NCBI GenBank assembly: GCA_009363875.1
Contig: CM018691.1
Span: forward strand, 123,567,404 to 123,631,403
Length of the DNA stretch: 64,000 nucleotides
From: Mikania micrantha
Taxonomy: Eukaryota > Streptophyta > Magnoliopsida > Asterales > Asteraceae
Direction of reading: 5' to 3'
Positions 43,108 through 55,880 of this stretch are shown in pieces. The notes under the pieces were generated by a model. It saw only the letters and a list, made by a program, of their open reading frames with translations. It did no database searches and was not told the origin of the DNA. The position numbers and the translations under genes are program-made. Positions within the stretch are counted from its first letter, which is position 1; each line of letters starts with the position of its first letter.

Positions 43108-46100
43108 TCATGTGCCGGTGTTGGCTTGTTCGGCGAATAGATGAGGGTATTTCTTCTTCATCTGATCCTCCCGTTCCCAGGTGTATTCCGGTCCTCGTCG
43201 TGAGTTCCATCGAACTTTTACAATGGGTATCTTACTATGTTTCAACTTCTTGAGTTCTCGATCCATAATTTCCACCGGTTCCTCTATGAAGTGTAGTTGT
43301 TCATCGATCTGGATTTCCTCTAAAGGAATTGTGAGAGTTTCGTCCGACAAACACTTCTTGAGGTTTGAAATGTGAAACACGTTGTGTACGTTACTTAGTT
43401 CCTGTGGTAGCTGTAGTTCGTAGGCCACCGGGCCTATCCGTTTAGTGATCTCGAAAGGTCCTATATAGCGAGGGTTTAGCTTTCCCCGTTTCCCAAATCG
43501 TATCACTCCCTTCCAAGGCGAGACTTTAAGAAGTACTCGGTCTCCTACTTGGAATTCCAAAGGTTTGCGCCTCTTATCGGCATAGCTCTTCTGTCGATCC
43601 CGAGCTGCTGCCATTCTGTTACGAATTTGCACGATCTTTTCAGTTGTTTCGTGCACAAGCTCGGGTCCGGTCAGTTGGCTTTCCCCAACTTCCGCCCAAC
43701 AGAGTGGTGATCTGCATTTACGCCCGTAAAGCGCTTCAAACGGTGCAGCTCCAATGCTAGTGTGGTAGCTGTTATTGTACGAGAACTCTACCAGGGGTAA
43801 GTGAGTCTCCCAGCTGTTACCGAAATCAATTACACATGCCCGAAGCATGTCCTCCAAAGTTTGGATGGTCCTTTCACTTTGACCATCGGTTTGTGGATGA
43901 TAGGCTGTACTCATATTCAGTCTCGTTCCGAGCGCTTTGTGTAGGGACTTCCAGAAGTGTGCCGTGAAACGGCTGTCTCGGTCTGATATTATGGAGATTG
44001 GGACTCCGTGCCTGGATACAACTTCCTTCAGGTATATCCGGGTTAACTTTTCCAATTTATCGGTTTCCTTGATCGGTAGGAAGTGTGCTGATTTTGTGAG
44101 TCGGTCGACGATAACCCAGATGGTATCGCAACCACTCGTAGTCTTTGGTAGCTTTGTGATAAAATCCATAGAAATCTGTTCCCATTTCCATACTGGGATT
44201 TCCGGTTGTTGGAGTAGTCCGGATGGCTTCTGGTATTCAACCTTGACCTTTGAGCAAGTCAGGCACTTACTCACATACGTTGCGACTTCTGACTTCATGT
44301 TAGGCCACCAATAAGTTGCCTTTAGATCGTGGTACATCTTGTCAGAACCTGGATGTACTGAGTATCGACTCTTGTGAGCTTCATCCATCACTACTTCTCT
44401 CAAATCCCCGTAGCGTGGAATCCAAATTCGGTCCATTAGGTAGTAAGCTCCGTCATCCTTCTGTTTCATCTGTTTGTCCATCCCTCTCATGGCTTCGAGA
44501 GTGAGATTTTCGGTTTTCAACGCTTCTTGTTGTGCAACTCGAATTTGGTTAGGCAATTCGGAGTGTATGGTGAGTTGTAGCGCGCGCACGCGTTTGGTTG
44601 TTTCTTTCCGGCTTAGTGCGTCGGCGACTACATTGGCTTTACCGGGATGATACTTGATTGCACAGTCATAATCGCCTATTAGCTCGACCCATCTGCGTTG
44701 TCTCATGTTCAGCTCCTTTTGGTCGAAAATGTGCTGTAGGCTCTTATGATCAGTAAATATTGTGCACTTGGTGCTGTACAGATAGTGTCGCCAGATCTTT
44801 AGTGCGAACACTACGGCTCCCAACTCTAAGTCGTGAGTTGTGTAGTTCTTTTCATGCACTTTCAATTGTCGTGACGCATAAGCTATAACTTTCTCGCGTT
44901 GCATCAATACGCAACCGAGCCCTTGCTTTGAGGCGTCACAGTATACCACAAAGTCCTCGTCTGGTAGCGATAAGATTGGTGCACTGCACAACTTCTGTTT
45001 CAATAGGTCGAAAGCAGTTTCCTGTTTTTCTCCCCATTCGAACTTCTTGTCTTTATGCGTAAGAGACGTCAACGATTGTGCGATCTTCGAGAACCCTTCG
45101 ATAAACCGCCTGTAGTACCCGGCCAACCCTAAGAATTGTCGCACTTCAGTTGGAGTCTTAGGTGCTGCCCAACTCTTGATTGCCTCGATTTTGGCTGGGT
45201 CTACATGTATCCCTTTTTCGTTTACCACATGTCCAAGGAACTGAACTTCGCGAATCCAAAAATCACATTTGGAGAATTTCGCGTATAGTTGCTCCTTCTT
45301 TAACAGTTCTAGGACACGTCTCAAGTGATTGGCATGTTCCTCCTGAGTCTTGGAATAGATCAGGATGTCATCTATGAATACGATTACGAACTTGTCGAGA
45401 TACGGTTTACACACCCGATTCATGAGATCCATAAATACTGCCGGTGCGTTAGTCAATCCAAATGGCATGACCAGAAATTCGTAATGTCCGTACCGCGTCC
45501 TGAATGCGGTCTTTGGTATATCGTTCTCTTGTATCCTGAGTTGATGGTAACCCGATCTCAGATCGATTTTCGAATAGAAGCTTGACCCTTGCAACTGGTC
45601 AAACAAATCGTCTATTCGGGGTAGAGGGTATCGGTTCTTGATCGTTACCTTGTTCAATTCTCGATAGTCTATGCACATACGGAATGAACCGTCTTTCTTT
45701 TTAACGAACAAGACCGGAGCTCCCCACGGTGAAAAACTCGGTCTAATAAATCCCTTATCCAATAACTCTTGCAGTTGATTAGATAGTTCCTGCATTTCTG
45801 TAGGAGCCAGTCGATATGGTGCCTTGGCTATCGGTGCTGCTCCTGGCGTTAGATCTATCTGAAACTCCACTTGTCGTGCCGGTGGTAGTCCCGGTAGATC
45901 GTCAGGAAAGACCTCTGGATAATCGCGGACAACAGCAATGTCTTCAATCTTTCGTTCCTTCTTTGGTTGTTCGGAGATAAGAGCCAGAATAGCCGTGTAT
46001 CCTTTCTTTAGGTATTTGCTAGCCTTCATGCAAGACATGATGTTTAGTGGTATCCCGCGTCGTTCCCCTTGAATTGAAATCTGCTCACCACTTGGCAACG

Positions 46101-47663
46101 TAACTCGTACGATCTTCTCGTTGCACACGATCTCAGCATGGTTTGCAGATAACCAATCCATTCCAATCACCACGTCGAAGCTTTCGAGAGTTACTGGCAT
46201 CAGGTCGATCACCAACTGATGGTTCGCTAGTGTTAGAACGCATCCTTTGATGATGTGTTGTGTTTCGATGAGTTTTCCATCCGCTAACTCTACGGTATAC
46301 TTATAATCTAGTGGTGTTGGTGTCATGTCAAGCAATTTGCTAAATTCACTAGAGATAAAACTCCTATCGGCACCGGTATCGAATAATATACTAGCGTAGA
46401 CATTATTTAAAAGAAACGTACCGGTGACGACGTTCGGATCATCTTTGGCTTCACCAGATCCGATTACGAATGCTCGTCCTCTAACCGGGTTGCCTCCTGC
46501 GTTCTTGTTTTGTGGACAGTCTCGGCGCATATGTCCGGGCTTGCCACAAGTGAAGCACCCCTTTAGTGTGTTATCCTTGTTGAGGTTGGGGTTGGGGTTC
46601 GATCGGCATTCTTTGGCTAGATGCCCGTTCCTTCCACAGTTGGTGCACTTGGTCCTCTTGCATTGACCGAAGTGATGGAAGTTGCAGATGTTGCATTTTG
46701 GGCTGTTACCCTGATATCCTCCCTTGCCTTGAGTGTTTGGTTGTGTGGCGGTGAAGACTTTGGCTGGTGCTGGTCGGTGTTGAGCTGGTGGTGGTGGTGA
46801 GAAAACACGGTTGTTGTTGGGTTCCCACTTTCGCTTGGGCTCTTGGGGTTTTAGGTGTTCACCCCTTTTTGGCAGTTTCCCCTGGGCTACCGCCTGGTCA
46901 GTTAGCTTGTGCGCCAAGCGAATCAGTGGTTGGATGGTGGCGTGATCGGCTGCTGTCACCGTGCTCTGTATTGCTCGGGCAATCCACTAATGAATTGCTC
47001 TATCTTTTTGTACTCCGGCGTCACCATTGCCGGGCACAACTTGCACAGTTCGTGAAATCGAGTACAGTATTTCTCGATCTCGGATCCCACCATTTTGTGC
47101 GTCCAGAATTCTTCTTCCAGCTTCCGAATTTCGTCCCGAGGACAATACTCCTCGTGGAGCATTCTCGTAAAGTTCTCCCATGGGATGGAGTTTGCAGTAT
47201 CCAGCCCGAGTGTCTGGACATGAGAGTTCCACCAGGTGAGGGCCGGTCCCTCCAGTATTCCTGTGGCATATTTCACTCGGTTCTCGTCCGAGCATTCGGC
47301 CATAGAGAAGACCGATTCCACTTTCTCTATCCATCGGAGCAGTCCCACCGCTCCTTCGGTGCCCTGAAACTTGTGAGGATGGCAGCTCAGAAATGCTTTA
47401 TACGAGCACCCCTTTGCCGCTCCTCCCTGGGGTCCTGTGCATCGGTAGTTCAATTCAACGTGTTAGTGGCTAGGCTGTCTACACTATGTCAGTTACGTTA
47501 GGCAAAAATTAGTACCGTTGTTGGTGCCACTCGTTTCGCTGGCGAGACGGTTGGCTTCGTACTCCGCGAGTACTTTGTTAAATTTCCGTTCGACCATCAT
47601 GTCGATCCGTGCCTTTTCGGCCTTGCGTTTTAGTCGTAGAGCGTTGCTTCCTCGTGCAGACAT
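43108..47663 (-). pseudogene. Tekay element D gag-pol, one frameshift
   Basis: gag starts at ATG 47663 (MSARGSNALRLKRK); a likely intron (47435-47515) follows 49 codons later. Then come the gag domain (KAFLSCHPHKFQGTEGAVGL, PALTWWNSHV, EEYCPRDEIRKLEEE), two knuckles (CTNCGRNGHLAKEC, CFTCGKPGHMRRDC), protease (ILFDTGADRSF), RT (FIDDILIYSK), RNase H (VVYCDASKQGLGC), integrase with zinc finger and SMDFITKLP, IISDRDSRF and QSERTIQTLE, and a chromodomain (IPIVKVRWNSRRGPEYTWERE). A 1-base deletion at 46971-46972 (TT where F has TTT) shifts the frame within gag. From there 1283 codons are open to 43108. All catalytic motifs are present. It belongs to the same lineage as B/C, but to a distinct family. 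Confidence 0.95.
47435..47515 (-). other. Putative 81-bp intron in D-type gag
   Basis: On the minus strand the exon ends ACCAACAACG, then GTACTAATTTTTGCC opens and GATGCACAG closes the intron; the next exon starts GACCCCAGG. The segment holds several stops in the gag frame, and removing it joins the two gag parts in phase. CTAAC- and CTGAC-like branch sites are inside. The same arrangement is kept in copy F (about 61035-61113). Confidence 0.6.
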
Positions 47664-47935
47664 GTTTCTATATAGAGAGGTTAGAGTGTTAGTCATCATG
47701 TGCTAAGTGTTAGCCGAAGTTAGGATAGTTGTCATGTCAGATATCATAGCAAGATTTCACTAACAGTGTTAACAATAATAAGGCAGATAATAGCAAATCA
47801 TAATTTTCATTAATATCCAATTTGAAGTACAATAATTTGAAAGGAAAGTACAATGCAAATTTTCCGAGCACATCCCGCTCGTCTAGGCCAAAAGGAAATA
47901 AAATGAAACAAACAATACCAAAATAATAAAACCCA

Positions 47936-48691
47936 CTAATCCGAGTCCATGGAGACATGGGAGATGTCGCTAGCTGCGTCCTCATCATCATCCTCGTCCT
48001 CTTCCGGGTCCTCGTCCGGATCTTCGTCGGGACCCTCGAGGTCCTCGGCCTCGAACTGTGGCTCATCGTCCTCGGCTGGTGGTTCCTCGATAAATTGCGC
48101 CGCCCATGCGTTAAGCATGGCGTCGCTCGCCTGCACCATCGCCTGCGTCTCGACGATGTCCGTCCGGTTCTCGGTAATACGCCCGTCGTGCTCCTGCACA
48201 ACATCAACTATCTGCCCATGCTGGGACATGAGCTGAGCCACTTGGAGACGTAGTGTCTCCACCGTCTCCTCTAGACGATCCTTCTCCTCCTCCAGCCGGT
48301 CACTTCGCCTTTCCAGGCGATCGTTCTTCTCGCGAAGAACACGCACCTCGTCGGATAGCTCGGCACTCCTCCGAAACTCCCGCCGGGTTACGGCCACATG
48401 AGCCGCGAAGGCTCTCTCCATCGGCATCCCAAGTGCCGGTAGTCGCGGACCCTCAGAGGTATCACCTCTGTATCGCGGGGTAGGTACCCGCTCAGTCTCT
48501 ATCCACCGTAATAAGAGGCTAGGCAGCCATCCCCAGTAACGCTCCCGCGCCAACATCTGGGTCCTCCTCTCCATTTCCGCGTCCACCTGTGCTACAATAC
48601 TGTCGATCCTACGTCGACTGTCCTCGGTCAAGTCATCGATGGCTGGGCGTTTGCCCGGGTTCCTGCCAGCGTCTCTGTTGTTGTCGGCCAT
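47936..48691 (-). CDS. Element D 5' ORF: coiled-coil protein with acidic tail
   Basis: An intact 251-codon frame lies between the primer-binding site and gag. The start is taken as MADNNRD (ATG at 48691), directly after an acceptor-like TTTACAG/G. Visible parts: a charged N-terminus (GKRPAIDDLTEDSRRR); a WGWLPSLLLRWIETE stretch; a strong heptad-like coiled coil at about residues 125-175 (LREKNDRLERRSDRLEEEKD); and a highly acidic tail of Asp/Glu (residues 215-240). No catalytic motif or known family is recognised. Copy F has a homologue, and the ORF is open in D although gag is damaged. The length and position would fit a structural or RNA-packaging accessory protein, but this is a guess. Confidence 0.7.
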   Translation of the reverse strand: MADNNRDAGRNPGKRPAIDDLTEDSRRRIDSIVAQVDAEMERRTQMLARERYWGWLPSLLLRWIETERVPTPRYRGDTSEGPRLPALGMPMERAFAAHVAVTRREFRRSAELSDEVRVLREKNDRLERRSDRLEEEKDRLEETVETLRLQVAQLMSQHGQIVDVVQEHDGRITENRTDIVETQAMVQASDAMLNAWAAQFIEEPPAEDDEPQFEAEDLEGPDEDPDEDPEEDEDDDEDAASDISHVSMDSD

Positions 48692-48845
48692 CCTGTAAAT
48701 TCTCAGGTTAGTACATAGTAGTTCAATAAAAGAATTAACATCGGCGTGCAAATTCTAGTGTAGTGTCTAATATTGAGCAGTGGCTATAGTCTAAGTTTAC
48801 TAAATGCAAACCTAGTTCCCTATAACCAAGGCTCTGATACCAGTC
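48692..48845 (-). other. Element D leader with primer-binding site
   Basis: TGGTATCAGAGCC (48830-48842, minus strand) matches initiator tRNA-Met and is three bases from the LTR. The leader ends in GAGAATTTACAG at 48693, an acceptor-like site one base before the ATG of the 5' ORF. Confidence 0.85.
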
Positions 48846-51777
48846 TGTCACACCCCCAAATTCCCACTCGTGGTGTCAGTCCACGTGGGTGTGACGTGGC
48901 CAGGATCATAGCTCATGGTCATATAGAACGACTCTATATGAGTTACACATTCACACAGATTGTAAAGCAAACAAGTTTCATTCAATATGCAGCGGAAAGT
49001 GTTAAATATCAGAAATACATATGTTTGCAGCGGAAAGTAATTGTTCAAGACACTACAAAGATTAAATTGTTTTCAAAACAGAACACATGCACACAAGCCT
49101 AGGACATGAGTCTATATGTAAGCTTGACTCCTTAGTGTGTCCTTGTGAGCGTCCTAGCGTGTGCTCCATTAGTTACCTGAGAATACATGCGAAAAGTGTC
49201 AACTAAAAAGTTGGTGAGTTCACAGGTTTAGACAGACAGAAAAGTAAACAGACATATACTGGGTATGTTAAGTTGTTTGTTGGATACTACGATCCGTGGA
49301 GTGTGTCAGTTCATCTTACCGAAACTAGACTGTTTCCGTTTGCCTCCGCGAGTCATCGCTGAACTCGCAATTCACATCGAAATTACACTCGTTATGACCT
49401 CCAGTCAACATTGGTGCCGAGTGGGGCTAGTCAAACCCAGTAGTACTACGTAATTACGACTCGTTTGTTACACAACTAACGGTAAGGATAAGTGAGGACT
49501 TTAAGCGATAATAGTTACACTCGAAAATGGTTTTCACAACATACCAGTCATACATCTAAAACAGTTGCATTGTATTCTCACCCCAATAGTTTAACAAAAG
49601 CAGTTAAAGAGTAAAAGTGGGGCCGTAAACTCACCTGAGTTTATGTTATGCGTTAGCTCAAAAGAGTGCAAGTGTAGCTCGCCGGCTAGTAGTCACCTAT
49701 ATCACATAGGTACTATGAGTTTGTGTTCACAAGTGTGGGTCTCACCGGACCGTGTTAGTGTTCAACAACACTAAGTGGTTACGTAGGTCGAGTTGACCGT
49801 GTTTGACCGTGTCGATCGTGTTTGACCTAACGACCCGTTGGTGACGGTTTGGATCAAGTGTTCGTGTATCGTGCGGTTTTTGTGTCGTGTGAAGTGTACG
49901 GATACCAAAATCATTCCGATAAAGAAACTTACTATTTATGGTAAGTTTCTATTTTAGGAAAGTTTCCATATTTGGCAAGTTATGCATAAAATCATATTCC
50001 GATTATTCTAACATGCATATTTATCCTAAATGAGCATGTTATCACATAGCACATAGTTACACATAGTCGGTTTAACATAGTTTGCGCGTAAAAGTTTCCT
50101 TATTTGGAAAGTTTCTAAAATAAGCATATTTTCACAAATTTAACAATCAACATCGCTTATTATCATCATATTAGTCCTAACTAGTCTATCAATCATGCTC
50201 GTTACAACTAACATGTGACAATTTATAGAATTTACAAATAAAGTTACTATATTTAGTAACTTATAGAAATAACTCCAAATCAAGTTTCCCAATACTTATT
50301 CCTTCCAATAACATCATATAATCACTAAATGAGCATGTTAGACTCAAAACATTATCATACATTTTGCTCATTTGAAATCTCGTGACAAAAAGTTACTATT
50401 TATAGTAACGTTTACAAAAATCATACTTTTGATTATTCTAGACATTTCCATGAATCAAGTATCCATCGCAATGGTTTCTAATCATCATTTTAAGCATAGC
50501 ATATAGATCTAAACACATGCATGTGGTCATTTCATCAAAAATCACCAATATGTAACATAAAAGTTACTATTTTTAGTAATAATCATCAAATGACCATTTT
50601 TGACATGATCAAACATCCTAAATCATGTAGGACATCATCAATATCACATCTAGCAACATTTCAATATCAAAAATCGTCAAACACATCATGGATCGTGCAT
50701 GCATGTGGATCAAAGTAACCATTTCTTAGTTAAATCAACAAATAGCCATTAAATCTTAATAGTATCATCATAGATCACCATCATTTCACCAAATCAGTAG
50801 CAAACACATTCATTAACAGATTATTAGCATCAAAAATTCGTGACAATGGTAGTGGTGGTGATGCATGTGGCCTAGATGGCTTGCATGTGCGATTTCAAGT
50901 GCTAAAAACCCGAAATAGTGTTAAGAAACTACCTTAGGAGGTGCAAGATAATCAAGATAAGGCTGGAGCAGATGTGTATGGCTTCAAGACGTCCAGAAAC
51001 AGCCTCTACAGCGGCTTCGACTCGTGCAAGGTGGTAATGGGTGTCTTCTAACTTGCTCCAAGCTTCCAAATGACTTCAATCCTTCAACAAAGTCTTCCAA
51101 TGGTACAATGGTGGTGTAACAGAGGGTAGATGGTCGAGAAAGAAGGTTTCAGTCGCGAGGAATCGGAGGAAGAATAAACAGAATGATTAACATTTGGATT
51201 TATAAGATTTTTGCGTGTTGGGGTCTTCGCGTACCGCGGAGACTGCCCAAAAAGCAACCCCGCGTACCGCGGTGATTAAAATAATAATTCTGTTCCCGAA
51301 ACACGCCGCGTACCGCGGTGGTGGAAGATGATCGGTCGTCGCGTACCGCGACGTTTTCGGAGAATTCAAATTTCCCCGCTCAAGCTTCGCGTACCGCGAA
51401 AGCCCAATTGATTGCCCATCGCGTACCGCGATGGGTTTCGGCTGAGTCCAATAGGCCCAATTCATTGTTTTGAACCGAATCTTTCGTATTTCTCGAATAC
51501 GATCATCGTTTCTCGTTCTATTGGTCTTGTTCTAGCTAATTTAGGTTCACCGAACCTAAGTGCAGTGTTTTCGTGTTACCGCTTGATCCGTTCACCAACG
51601 TTCGTCATTCAAGACACGTGCGAGTGTTGTGCGATAATTCCTCGAATTATCGGCGTGTTCAGACTGTTGTGCCACGTGTCACACTAAATGCATTTATTCT
51701 AGTGCCACGTATGAAATAATAATAAACATTTTATTAAAATAATAGAGTTGCTGACCTGGAAATTACGAGGTGTCACA
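48846..51777 (-). mobile_element. LTR shared by Tekay elements D and E (2932 bp)
   Basis: Same ends, hairpins and donor-like site (49172-49181) as the LTR at 40133-43067; differences are few. The primer-binding site of D is on its left and the polypurine tract of E on its right, so it is the 5' LTR of D and 3' LTR of E. Small deletions in T runs appear only in its last ~450 bases (for example CGACGTTTTCGG at about 51350), where the error-like pattern of E begins. No gene is seen. Confidence 0.92.
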
Positions 51778-51816
51778 TCATCCCCTAGTTATTGGGAATT
51801 TGTCCCGAAATTCAGT

Positions 51817-54800
51817 TCATGTGCCGGTGTTGGCTGTTCGGCGAATAGATGAGGGTATTTCTTCTTCATCTGATCCTCCCGTTCCCAGGTGTATTCCGGT
51901 CCTCGTCGTGAGTTCATCGAACTTTTACAATGGGTATCTTACTATGTTTCAACTTCTTGAGTTCTCGATCCATAATTTCCACCGGTTCCTCTATGAAGTG
52001 TAGTTGTTCATCGATCTGGATTTCCTCTAAAGGAATTGTGAGAGTTTCGTCCGACAAACACTTCTTGAGGTTTGAAATGTGAAACACGTGGTGTACGTTA
52101 CTTAGTTCCTGTGGTAGCTGTAGTTCGTAGGCCACCGGGCCTATCCGTTTAGTGATCTCGAAAGGTCCTATATAGCGAGGGTTTAGCTTTCCCCGTTTCC
52201 CAAATCGTATCACTCCCTTCCAAGGCGAGACTTTAAGAAGTACTCGGTCTCCTACTTGGAATTCCAAAGGTTTGCGCCTCTTATCGGCATAGCTCTTCTG
52301 TCGATCCCGAGCTGCTGCCATTCTGTTACGAATTTGCACGATCTTTTCAGTTGTTTCGTGCACAAGCTCGGGTCCGGTCAGTTGGCTTTCCCCAACTTCC
52401 GCCCAACAGAGTGGTGATCTGCATTTACGCCCGTAAAGCGCTTCAAACGGTGCAGCTCCAATGCTAGTGTGGTAGCTGTATTGTACGAGAACTCTACCAG
52501 GGGTAAGTGAGTCTCCCAGCTGTTACCGAAATCAATTACACATGCCCGAAGCATGTCCTCCAAAGTTTGGATGGTCCTTTCACTTTGACCATCGGTTTGT
52601 GGATGATAGGCTGTACTCATATTCAGTCTCGTCCGAGCGCTTTGTGTAGGGACTTCCAGAAGTGTGCCGTGAAACGGCTGTCTCGGTCTGATATTATGGA
52701 GATTGGGACTCCGTGCCTGGATACAACTTCCTTCAGGTATATCCGGGTTAACTTTTCCAATTTATCGGTTTCTTGATCGGTAGGAAGTGTGCTGATTTTG
52801 TGAGTCGGTCGACGATAACCCAGATGGTATCGCAACCACTCGTAGTCTTTGGTAGCTTTGTGATAAAATCCATGGAAATCTGTTCCCATTTCCATACTGG
52901 GATTTCCGGTTGTTGGAGTAGTCCGGATGGCTTCTGGTATTCAACCTTGACCTTTGAGCAAGTCAGGCACTTACTCACATACGTTGCGACTTCTGACTTC
53001 ATGTTAGGCCACCAATAGTTGCCTTTAGATCGTGGTACATCTTGTCAGAACCTGGATGTACTGAGTATCGACTCTTGTGAGCTTCATCCATCACTACTTC
53101 TCTAAATCCCCGTAGCGTGGAATCCAAATTCGGTCCATTAGGTAGTAAGCTCCGTCATCCTTTGTTTCATCTGTTTGTCCATCCCTCTCATGGCTTCGAG
53201 AGTGAGATTTTCGGTTTTCAACGCTTCTTGTTGTGCAACTCGAATTTGGTTAGGCAATTCGGAGTGTATGGTGAGTTGTAGCGCGCGCACGCGTTTGGTT
53301 GTTTCTTTCCGGCTTAGTGCGTCGGCGACTACATTGGCTTTACCGGGATGATATTTGATTGCACAGTCATAATCGCCTATTCAGCTCGACCCATCTGCGT
53401 TGTCTCATGTTCAGCTCCTTTTGGTCGAAAATGTGTTGTAGGCTCTTATGATCAGTAAATATGTGCACTTGGTGCCGTACAGATAGTGTCGCCAGATCTT
53501 TAGTGCGAACACTACGGCTCCCAACTCTAAGTCGTGAGTTGTGTAGTTCTTTTCATGCACTTTCAATTGTCGTGACGCATAAGCTATAACTTTCTCGCGT
53601 TGCATCAATACGCAACCGAGCCCTGCTTTGAGGCGTCACAGTATACCACAAAGTCCTCGCTGGTAGCGATAGCGATAAGATTGGTGCACTGCACAACTTC
53701 TGTTTCAATAGGTCGAAAGCAGTTTCCTGTTTTCTCCCCATTCGAACTTCTTGTCTTTATGCGTAAGAGACGTCAACGATTGTGCGATCTTCGAGAACCC
53801 TTCGATAAACCGCCTGTAGTACCGGCCAACCCTAAGAATTGTCGCACTTCAGTTGGAGTCTTAGGTGCTGCCCAACTCTTGATTGCCTCGATTTTGGCTG
53901 GGTCTACATGTATCCCTTTTTCGTTTACCACATGTCCAAGGAACTGAACTTCGCGAATCCAAAAATCACATTTGGAGAATTTCGCGTATAGTTGCTCCTT
54001 CTTTAACAGTTCTAGGACACGTCTCAAGTGATTGGCATGTTCCTCCTGAGTCTTGGAATAGATCAGGATGTCATCTATGAATACGATTACGAACTTGTCG
54101 AGATACGGTTTACACACCCGATTCATGAGATCCATAAATACTGCCGGTGCGTTAGTCAATCCAAATGGCATGACCAGAAATTCGTAATGTCCGTACCGCG
54201 TCCTGAATGCGGTCTTTGGTATATCGTTCTCTTGTATCCTGAGTTGATGGTAACCCGATCTCAGATCGATTTTCGAATAGAAGCTTGACCCTTGCAACTG
54301 GTCAAACAAATCGTCTATTCGGGGTAGAGGGTATCGGTTCTTGATCGTTACCTTGTTCAATTCTCGATAGTCTATGCACATACGGAATGAACCGTCTTTC
54401 TTTTTAACGAACAAGACCGGAGCTCCCCACGGTGAAAAACTCGGTCTAATAAATCCCTTATCCAATAACTCTTGCAGTTGATTAGATAGTTCCTGCATTT
54501 CTGTAGGAGCCAGTCGATATGGTGCCTTGGCTATCGGTGCTGCTCCTGGCGTTAGATCTATCTGAAACTCCACTTGTCGTGCCGGTGGTAGTCCCGGTAG
54601 ATCGTCAGGAAAGACCTCTGGATAATCGCGGAAACAGCAATGTCTTCAATCTTTCGTTCCTTCTTTGGTTGTTCGGAGATAAGAGCCAGAATAGCCGTGT
54701 ATCCTTTCTTTAGGTATTTGCTAGCCTTCATGCAGACATGATGTTTAGTGGTATCCCGCGTCGTTCCCTTGAATTGAAATCTGCTCACCACTTGGCAACG

Positions 54801-55780
54801 TAACTCGTACGATCTTCTCGTTGCACACGATCTCAGCATGGTTTGCAGATAACCAATCCATTCCAATCACCACGTCGAAGCTTTCGAGAGTTACTGGCAT
54901 CAGGTCGATCACCAACTGATGGTTCGCTAGTGTTAGAACGCATCCTTTGATGATGTGTTGTGTTTCGATGAGTTTTCCATCCGCTAACTCTACGGTATAC
55001 TTATAATCTAGTGGTGTTGGTGTCATGTCAAGCAATTTGCTAAATTCACTAGAGATAAAACTCCTATCGGCACCGGTATCGAAAATATACTAGCGTAGAC
55101 ATTATTTAAAGAAACGTACCCGTGACGACGTTCGGATCATCTTTGGCTTCACCAGATCCGATTACGAATGCTCGTCCTCTAACCGGGTTGCCTCCTGCGT
55201 TCTTGTTTTGTGGACAGTCTCGGCGCATATGTCCGGGCTTGCCACAAGTGAAGCACCCCTTTAGTGTGTTATCCTTGTTGAGGTTGGGGTTGGGGTCGAT
55301 CGGCATTCTTTGGCTAGATGCCCGTTCCTTCCACAGTTGGTGCACTTGGCCTCTTGCATTGACCGAAGTGATGGAAGTTGCAGATGTTGCATTTTGGGCT
55401 GTTACCCTGATATCCTCCTTGCCTTGAGTGTTTGGTTGTGTGGCGGTGAAGACTTTGGCTGGTGCGGTCGGTGTTGAGCTGGTGGTGGTGGTGGAAAAAC
55501 ACGGTTGTTGTTGGGTTCCCACTTTCGCTTGGGCTCTTGGGGTTTTAGGTGTTCACCCTTTTTGGCAGTTTCCCATGGGCTACCGCCCTGGTCAGTTAGC
55601 TTGTGCGCCAAGCGAATCAGTGGTTGGATGGTGGCGTGATCGGATGCTGTCACCGTGCTCTGTATCTGCTCGGCAATCCACAATGAATTGCTCTATCTTT
55701 TTTACTCCGGCGTCACCATTGCCGGGCACAACTTGCACAGTTCGTGAAATCGAGTACAGTATTTCTCGATCTCGGATCCC
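51817..55780 (-). pseudogene. Tekay element E gag-pol, fragmented by many 1-base indels
   Basis: The same order as D, from chromodomain (end near 51817) to RT, protease, knuckles and the middle of gag, stopping at the N gap. The frame is broken roughly every 100-400 bases, almost always by a single missing base compared with D (e.g. GGAATTTGTCCC for GGAATTTCGTCCC, CTGTATTG for CTGTTATTG, ACCAATAGTTG for ACCAATAAGTTG). Base substitutions are rare. Longest open parts: RT 53773-54573, integrase end 51914-52363. At the site of D's gag frameshift, E reads in frame. I suspect sequencing error, not decay. Confidence 0.85.
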
Positions 55781-55880
55781 NNNNNNNNNNNNNNNNNNNN
55801 NNNNNNNNNNNNNNNNNNNNNNNNNNNNNNNNNNNNNNNNNNNNNNNNNNNNNNNNNNNNNNNNNNNNNNNNNNNNNNNN
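55781..55880. other. Assembly gap of exactly 100 N
   Basis: One hundred consecutive N, the usual placeholder for a gap of unknown size. The left side ends in gag of element E and the right side starts inside a D-type LTR (at the AGATGTGTATGGC word seen at 42258). The missing part should hold the N-terminus of gag, the 5' ORF, leader and most of an LTR, about 4.5 kb if the array is real. Confidence 0.97.

Noticed and set aside
46767..47501. 244-codon plus-strand open frame
   Set aside because: It is the antisense shadow of the D gag gene; no independent support, and the same shadow appears in F.
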